Below, piece after piece: positions 59,095 through 64,000 of a DNA stretch of 64,000 nt; within the stretch, counting starts at the first letter, position 1, and every line of letters starts with the position of its first letter. The DNA is from HGM13006 sp964527315 (GTDB taxonomy: Bacteria; Bacillota; Clostridia; Oscillospirales; Oscillospiraceae), in assembly GCA_964527315.1 (NCBI GenBank), contig CAZGOQ010000002.1, forward strand, positions 1-64,000, given 5' to 3'. Both the position numbers and the translations under genes were made by a program. Below the pieces are notes generated by a model that saw only the letters and a program-made list of their open reading frames with translations, had not been told where the DNA came from and ran no database searches.

Positions 59095-59745
59095 ATGGAA
59101 GGCACATTTTCAGAAACACAATTTCATAAAAAGCCGTTCTATGATTTTTTCAAACGGCTGTTTGATCTGGTGATTTCGGCGCTGGCAATGGTGATACTCT
59201 CGCCGGTATTTCTCCTGATCTCCATTGCCGTTGTGGTGGAGGATCACGGGCCGATACTCTATAAGGCCGGGCGCGTTGGTCTGGGCGGCAAGCCGATCTC
59301 CGTCTATAAATTCCGCAGTATGAAGCAGCACGCAGACCGGCTGGAGGATATGCTTTCCCCGGAGGAGTTGGAGGAATACCGAAAAAACTTCAAGCTGGAG
59401 CACGATCCGCGCATCACAAGGGTGGGCGCGTTTTTGCGGAAAACCAGTCTGGACGAACTGCCTCAGCTGCTCAATATCCTTTCCGGCAAGCTTTCTCTGG
59501 TTGGGCCCCGACCTGTGCTGCAGGAGGAAACGGAACTTTACGGCGAAAACCGGGCGCTGCTGCTCTCCTGCAAGCCCGGCCTGACCGGACTTTGGCAGGC
59601 AAGAGGCCGCAGCAACGTGACCTATGAGGATGGCCGGCGGCAGGCCCTGGAACTGAGTTATGTGGCAAATCGAAGCGTTTGGCTGGATTTAAAAATCCTG
59701 GTCTGGACGGTCGGCGCTGTGGTTCGAATGGACGGCGCACGGTGA
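59095..59745 (+). CDS. Initiating sugar transferase (undecaprenyl-phosphate sugar-1-P transferase)
   Basis: The protein has 216 residues. KRLFDLVISALAMVILSPVFLLISIAV is the membrane segment of the bacterial sugar transferase family. KFRSM, LRKTSLDELPQLLNILSGKLSLVGPRPVL and the LTGLWQARGR segment are its catalytic motifs. It loads the first sugar-phosphate on the lipid carrier and so starts a polysaccharide repeat unit. Confidence 0.94.
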   Translation: MEGTFSETQFHKKPFYDFFKRLFDLVISALAMVILSPVFLLISIAVVVEDHGPILYKAGRVGLGGKPISVYKFRSMKQHADRLEDMLSPEELEEYRKNFKLEHDPRITRVGAFLRKTSLDELPQLLNILSGKLSLVGPRPVLQEETELYGENRALLLSCKPGLTGLWQARGRSNVTYEDGRRQALELSYVANRSVWLDLKILVWTVGAVVRMDGAR

Positions 59746-59761
59746 TAAGGAGCACAAAACA

Positions 59762-60853
59762 ATGACCTACGATTATCTGATTGTTGGCGCCGGCTTTTTT
59801 GGCGCTGTCTTCGCCCATGAGGCCACAAAACAGGGAAAGACCTGCCTGGTGGTGGAAAAGCGGGATCACATTGGCGGCAACTGCTATACGGAAATCATCG
59901 AAAATATTCATGTCCACCGCTATGGCGCGCATATTTTCCATACCTCTGACCGGGCCGTATGGAACTATATCAATCAGTTTACAGAGTTTAATAATTATGT
60001 AAACTGTCCGATTGCAAACTACAAGGGTGAAATCTATAATATGCCCTTTAACATGAATACTTTCAGCCGTCTGTGGGGCATTTCCACGCCTGCGGAAGCC
60101 AGGGCCATCATCAAAGCGCAGCAGGGCAATATCACCCAACCAGAAAACCTGGAAGAACAGGCCATTTCTCTGGTAGGCCGGGATATTTATGAAAAGCTGG
60201 TCAAGGGCTATACGGAGAAGCAGTGGGGAAAACCCTGCGCCCAGCTTCCCTCCTTTATCATCCGGCGTCTGCCGGTACGTTTTACTTATAATAATAACTA
60301 TTTTTCCGACCGCTATCAGGGAATTCCCGAAAACGGTTATACGGAGATTTTCAAAAAGCTTTTGGCGGGCATTGAAGTCCGGCTTGGCTGCGACTATCTG
60401 ACCCACAAGGCTGAGCTGCGGCCCCTTGCCAAAGAGGTCATCTATACCGGCCCCATCGACCGGTATTTTGACTACTGCTATGGCCCTCTGCAATTTCGCT
60501 CCCTGCGATTTAAAACCGAGGTGCTGGACACGGATAATTTTCAGGGCAACGCTGTGGTCAATTACACAGACCGGGAAATCCCCTACACCCGCATCATCGA
60601 GCACAAGCATTTTGTTTTCGGCCGGCAGGAGAAGACCGTCATCACCCGGGAATATCCCGCCGACTGGCGTCCCGGGGATGAGCCTTATTACACGGTCAAC
60701 GACGAGAAAAACAACGCGCTCTATCAGAAATACAAGTCCCTTGCCGATCAGGAGCCGGGGGTGACCTTCGGCGGGCGGCTGGGCGAATACCGGTATTACG
60801 ACATGGACAAGGTCATCGCTTCGTCCCTGCGGCTTGTGGAGGAAAAGCTATGA
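59762..60853 (+). CDS. glf: UDP-galactopyranose mutase
   Basis: The protein has 363 residues. The FAD motif YDYLIVGAGFFGAVFAHEA opens it, and HVHRYGAHIFHTS and the EYRYYDMDKVIA tail are typical of Glf. It makes UDP-galactofuranose, so the surface polymer probably contains galactofuranose. It starts 16 bp after the sugar transferase and overlaps the next gene by 4 bp. Confidence 0.96.
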   Translation: MTYDYLIVGAGFFGAVFAHEATKQGKTCLVVEKRDHIGGNCYTEIIENIHVHRYGAHIFHTSDRAVWNYINQFTEFNNYVNCPIANYKGEIYNMPFNMNTFSRLWGISTPAEARAIIKAQQGNITQPENLEEQAISLVGRDIYEKLVKGYTEKQWGKPCAQLPSFIIRRLPVRFTYNNNYFSDRYQGIPENGYTEIFKKLLAGIEVRLGCDYLTHKAELRPLAKEVIYTGPIDRYFDYCYGPLQFRSLRFKTEVLDTDNFQGNAVVNYTDREIPYTRIIEHKHFVFGRQEKTVITREYPADWRPGDEPYYTVNDEKNNALYQKYKSLADQEPGVTFGGRLGEYRYYDMDKVIASSLRLVEEKL

Positions 60854-61623
60854 ATATCACCATGATCGTGGCTACGCATAAAATTGCGAAAATGCCATCC
60901 GATCCCATGTATCTGCCCCTCCATGTGGGAAAAGCCGGGAAGAAAACCTTCCTGGGCTATCAGGGGGACGATACCGGCGACAACATTTCGGAAAAGAACG
61001 CCGCCTTCTGCGAACTGACCGGGCTGTACTGGGCCTGGAAAAATCTCGATGCGGATTATATCGGCCTATGCCATTACCGCCGGTATTTTCGGAAAAAGAG
61101 AAACGGCGGCAAATGGGACAGCATCTTAACAACCGAGCAGGCGGAATCGCTGGTGCAGAAGTCGGACGTGATCCTGCCGAAAAAGCGGCGCTATTTTATT
61201 GAAACCGCCTACAACCAGTACATCCATGCCCATCCCAAAGAGCCGCTGGATCTGGCGCTGGCGCTGGCTGCGGCTCAGGGGGAAAACTATGCGCGGGCAG
61301 CGGAGCGGGCCAAACGCCGCACCTGGACGCACCTGTTCAATATGTTTCTGATGAAGCGGGAAATCTTTGACGCCTATTGCCAGTGGCTGTTCGACCTCCT
61401 GTTTCAGGTCGAGCAGGAAATCGACATTTCCGCATACAGCAAGAACGATCAGCGGGTCTTTGGCTTTCTGGGAGAACGGATGCTGGATATTTATTTGGAA
61501 GCCAATCATATTCCCTACATGGAGATTCCCGTCATGTTCATGGAAAAGCAGAACTGGCTGAAAAAAGGCGGCGCGTTTCTACTGCGGAAGTTTCGAAAAA
61601 GGCCGCAGAATCCCCAAACATAA
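60850..61623 (+). CDS. DUF4422 domain glycosyltransferase-like protein
   Basis: The protein has 257 residues. The N-terminal MIVATHKIAKMPSDPMYLPLHVG and the ADYIGLCHYRRYF segment identify DUF4422. This family is found in capsule and exopolysaccharide clusters and is presumed to transfer sugars, often together with Glf. It overlaps glf by 4 bp, consistent with a galactofuranosyl or similar transfer, which is inference. Confidence 0.9.
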   Translation: MNITMIVATHKIAKMPSDPMYLPLHVGKAGKKTFLGYQGDDTGDNISEKNAAFCELTGLYWAWKNLDADYIGLCHYRRYFRKKRNGGKWDSILTTEQAESLVQKSDVILPKKRRYFIETAYNQYIHAHPKEPLDLALALAAAQGENYARAAERAKRRTWTHLFNMFLMKREIFDAYCQWLFDLLFQVEQEIDISAYSKNDQRVFGFLGERMLDIYLEANHIPYMEIPVMFMEKQNWLKKGGAFLLRKFRKRPQNPQT

Positions 61624-61642
61624 CATGATAAGGAGGTCCCCC

Positions 61643-62476
61643 ATGTCTCATACCCTGCGGGAATTACAGCTTTGTGAACTGGATCTGGTGAAAGCCATCC
61701 TCTCCATCTGCGAAAAACATGGCCTGACCGCCTTTATGATGGGCGGCACCTTTTTGGGCGCCGTGCGCCATCAGGGTTTTATCCCCTGGGACGACGACGT
61801 GGATCTGGGAATGAGCCGGGAGGACTATGAAACCTTTTTAACAGTCGCTCCCCGGGAACTGCCAAAGGGTATTTTGCTCAGGCATTTTGCAGCCGACCCC
61901 GATATGCCCTATTACCCGGCGCAAATCGTAGACCCCAGCTTTGAAATTTTAGATACCTCTGCCCAAACGGAGAAAATCCGCTGGGCCTGGGTGGATCTGT
62001 TCCCGCTGGACGGAATGCCAAAATCGGCCGTTGGCCGCTTCTTTCATAAATACCGTTTGCTCTATCTCCGGATGATGCTGAAATTCAGCCAGTTTTCCGA
62101 GGTCGTGGCTGTGGATCTGGCCCACCGCCCTCTGCATGAACGCGTTTTGATCTCGCTGGGCAAGCATCTGCATCTGGAATCCCGGCTGGACACCGGCAAA
62201 CAGATGCGGCGCATCGACAGGGCCTTGAAAAAGTACCCCTATGCGGACGCTGCGCAGGTGGTCAATTTTATGGGCGCCTATAAATTCCGCGAAATGTTCC
62301 CCAAAACGGTCTATGACCACCTTGCCAAATATCCGTTTGAGACGCTTTCACTGAACGCCCCGGCGGACTATGACAAGGTGCTGGGCCAGATGTACGGAGA
62401 CTATATGACCCCGCCGCCGGAAAGCGAACAGAACAAACACGGCACTGTGATCGGGGAGAATGGAGGACCATCATGA
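61643..62476 (+). CDS. LicD family phosphotransferase
   Basis: The protein has 277 residues. LRELQLCELDLVKAILSICEKHGL, MMGGTFLGAVRHQGFIPWDDDVDLGM and EDYETF are the LicD core, with the DDD metal site. The family attaches phosphocholine or similar phospho-groups, such as glycerol phosphate, to polysaccharides. The ATG at 61643 follows AAGGAGG. It overlaps the CDP-glycerol synthesis gene by 4 bp. Confidence 0.92.
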   Translation: MSHTLRELQLCELDLVKAILSICEKHGLTAFMMGGTFLGAVRHQGFIPWDDDVDLGMSREDYETFLTVAPRELPKGILLRHFAADPDMPYYPAQIVDPSFEILDTSAQTEKIRWAWVDLFPLDGMPKSAVGRFFHKYRLLYLRMMLKFSQFSEVVAVDLAHRPLHERVLISLGKHLHLESRLDTGKQMRRIDRALKKYPYADAAQVVNFMGAYKFREMFPKTVYDHLAKYPFETLSLNAPADYDKVLGQMYGDYMTPPPESEQNKHGTVIGENGGPS

Positions 62477-62862
62477 AACGAGTGATCACTTACGGCACCT
62501 TTGACCTTCTGCACTATGGCCATATCAATCTCCTGCGCCGGGCCAGGGCTCTGGGAGATTACCTGATCGTAGCCCTTTCCACGGATGAATTCAATTTAAA
62601 CGCCAAAAACAAGGTCTGCTATTTTTCCTATGAGGAACGGAAAAGCCTGCTGGAGGCCATCCGCTATGTAGATCTGGTGATTCCCGAGGAAAACTGGGAG
62701 CAGAAATCCACCGACGTTTCTCTGTATCAGGTGGATACCTTTGTGATCGGCGATGACTGGGCGGGGAAATTTGACTTTTTAAAGAATCTGTGCGAGGTGG
62801 TCTACCTGCCCCGCACGCCGGAGATCTCCACCACAAAGATCAAAAAGGAATTGGGCAAATGA
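62473..62862 (+). CDS. tagD: Glycerol-3-phosphate cytidylyltransferase (TagD-like)
   Basis: The protein has 129 residues. ITYGTFDLLHYGHINLLRRA has the cytidylyltransferase HxGH motif, and RTPEISTTKIKKEL the ISTT motif. It makes CDP-glycerol, the donor for glycerol-phosphate groups. Being next to LicD, it suggests the polymer carries glycerol phosphate. It overlaps both neighbours by 4 bp. Confidence 0.94.
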   Translation: MKRVITYGTFDLLHYGHINLLRRARALGDYLIVALSTDEFNLNAKNKVCYFSYEERKSLLEAIRYVDLVIPEENWEQKSTDVSLYQVDTFVIGDDWAGKFDFLKNLCEVVYLPRTPEISTTKIKKELGK

Positions 62863-63848
62863 GCAAAAAAGTTTCTCTGATCGTTCCGGTATATAACGCT
62901 GAACGCTATCTTATGGATATGGCCAAGTCCGTGCTCGTACAGCGCTACGAAAACTTTCAGCTGATTTTCAGCGACGACGGCTCTACCGACAACTCAGCAA
63001 ATATCCTGACCCAGTTGGCCGCCGCAGACAGCCGAATTATCGTTGTCCTGGAACAAAACGGCGGCGTATCCGCCGCCCGGAACCGGGCGCTTCAATTGGC
63101 TGACGGCGATTACATCGGCTTCTGTGACGCCGATGATATGCCGGAGCCGGAGTATCTTTCCACGCTGGTCGCATTATTGGAAACATATGAAGCGGACGTG
63201 GCCTGCTGCGGCTTCACCCGCATTTACGAAACCGGCGTCTCTGATCAGATGCCCCAAACCGGGCAGGACATCTTTACGACTGACCGGGACGGCTTTTATC
63301 AACTTCTTCTCCGGCCCGACGGTTACACCGCCGTGATCTGGAACAAACTGTTCCGCCGGGAAGCGCTGCTGGACACCGACGGCGTCTGTTTGAAATTCGA
63401 TGAAACGCTCCACATTGCAGAGGACGGTGAGTGGATGTTCCGCTGCAATATCTGTCGCGCCGTGTTTACGCCGCAGCCCTTATACCGTTATTTTGTCCGG
63501 CGCAGCGGCGCCATGTACGGCGCGCTGACCGATCGCAAAAAGACCGAGTTGACCGCTCGAAAAAAAATTGTCGCGCTGTCCGAGAATCTTTCTCCAACTA
63601 CCATGGCGCTGGCAAAGATGAAATATCAAAAAGGCGTTCGGGATCTGCTGTTCCACGCGGTCATCGACGGGCAGGGCAGGGCAGTCCGCTCTATGCTGCC
63701 GGAACTGAGCACTTATAAAAAGGAATTTTTTCAAAGTCCCGCGCTTTCCAGAAAGGAAAAGCTGAAATATCGAGTCTATCCTTTTATTATCCGGGGAAAT
63801 CTCCGGCGAACCGGAGCGTTTTTCATGAAAACCCTCAGCGGACATTAG
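62859..63848 (+). CDS. Glycosyltransferase family 2
   Basis: The protein has 329 residues. SLIVPVYNAERYLMDMAKSVLVQ, FSDDGSTDNSANIL, VSAARNRALQLADGDYIGFCDADD and the AEDGEWMF segment show a GT-A fold GT2 enzyme. It probably adds one sugar of the repeat unit; donor and linkage are unknown. The ATG at 62859 overlaps the tagD stop codon. Confidence 0.94.
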   Translation: MSKKVSLIVPVYNAERYLMDMAKSVLVQRYENFQLIFSDDGSTDNSANILTQLAAADSRIIVVLEQNGGVSAARNRALQLADGDYIGFCDADDMPEPEYLSTLVALLETYEADVACCGFTRIYETGVSDQMPQTGQDIFTTDRDGFYQLLLRPDGYTAVIWNKLFRREALLDTDGVCLKFDETLHIAEDGEWMFRCNICRAVFTPQPLYRYFVRRSGAMYGALTDRKKTELTARKKIVALSENLSPTTMALAKMKYQKGVRDLLFHAVIDGQGRAVRSMLPELSTYKKEFFQSPALSRKEKLKYRVYPFIIRGNLRRTGAFFMKTLSGH

Positions 63849-63866
63849 CCAACCGGGAGAACATCC

Positions 63867-64000
63867 ATGAAGAACTTTTTACAAAAAAACCTGTTTTTTA
63901 TCTTACTGGTCATTCCTTTTTTTAAGCCAGACATACTGGGCGTTTTACCCGGAACCGAGATGCTGGAGACCGCATATGACGTCTGGCGGCTGCTTTCCGC
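63867..64000 (+). CDS. N-terminal fragment of a membrane protein, cut by the window edge
   Basis: The reading frame starts at an ATG after GGGAGAACATCC and runs open to the window end for 44 codons. It begins with a hydrophobic segment (NLFFILLVIPFFKP). Position in the cluster suggests a polymerase/O-antigen ligase-like or transporter protein. The evidence is insufficient for a name. Confidence 0.6.
   Translation, partial: MKNFLQKNLFFILLVIPFFKPDILGVLPGTEMLETAYDVWRLLS

Noticed and set aside
1..64000. tRNA, rRNA, transposase, integrase or CRISPR elements
   Set aside because: I looked for cloverleaf T-arm patterns, rRNA words, DDE or recombinase proteins and repeat-spacer arrays and found none. 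A short or degenerate element could escape inspection by eye.

Overview
The window reads as chromosome of an anaerobic, spore-forming gut-type Clostridia bacterium (Firmicutes, Oscillospiraceae-like). The evidence is sporulation genes yabP/yabQ, an S-layer-homology lysozyme, a tryptophan-type T-box, an ECF thiamine transporter, many Fe-S and radical-SAM proteins, AGGAGG-type ribosome sites with frequent GTG/TTG starts, and moderately GC-rich DNA. I saw no rRNA, tRNA, transposase, prophage or CRISPR array. A 10-N assembly gap lies inside the enolase gene.

Region 1 (0.2-13.8 kb) starts with a tight run: Mrp-like ATPase, PflA-like radical SAM protein, alpha/beta hydrolase, gamma-carbonic anhydrase-like protein, phospholipase C-like protein, ferredoxin-nitroreductase and DUF1653. 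It continues with a lysozyme-SLH protein, a lipid kinase, a MarR-MATE efflux pair, a LysR regulator, an unknown Cys-rich protein and a first solute-binding lipoprotein.

Region 2 (14.0-37.8 kb) is the unusual accessory part. A consensus promoter and T-box leader precede an NhaC-type transporter and a UbiD-family decarboxylase. Facing them is a molybdopterin oxidoreductase with its four-cluster ferredoxin subunit. Next come two copies of the same three-gene cassette of NTF2/SnoaL-like proteins: one on the minus strand (20.7-23.1 kb) and one on the plus strand (28.6-31.0 kb). Two HxlR regulators, an AraC/YesN-type regulator, a Gly/Pro-rich unknown protein and a second solute-binding lipoprotein lie between them. 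Short shared operator-like sequences precede both cassettes and the lipoprotein. A third lipoprotein and an SLC1-type symporter follow. I infer a catabolic or transformation locus for a small, probably aromatic or alicyclic, carboxylated compound; the substrate is not identifiable from sequence. Three copies of a hairpin-centred repeat lie in the 6-36 kb stretch.

Region 3 (37.9-57.5 kb) is mostly housekeeping: radC, pyrE, a secreted nuclease, cysteine desulfurase, aspS, hisS, the yabP-yabQ-divIC-yabR group, a transglutaminase-like lipoprotein, lspA, a RluA-family pseudouridine synthase, a TPP riboswitch with thiT, then pgk-tpiA-eno, trmL, murA and a DUF2207 membrane protein.

Region 4 (57.7-64.0 kb) begins with tadA and runs into a cell-surface polysaccharide or teichoic-acid-like cluster: rfbA, initiating sugar transferase, glf, DUF4422, LicD, tagD-like, GT2 and a truncated membrane protein at the window edge. 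The genes overlap or nearly abut, which indicates one operon.
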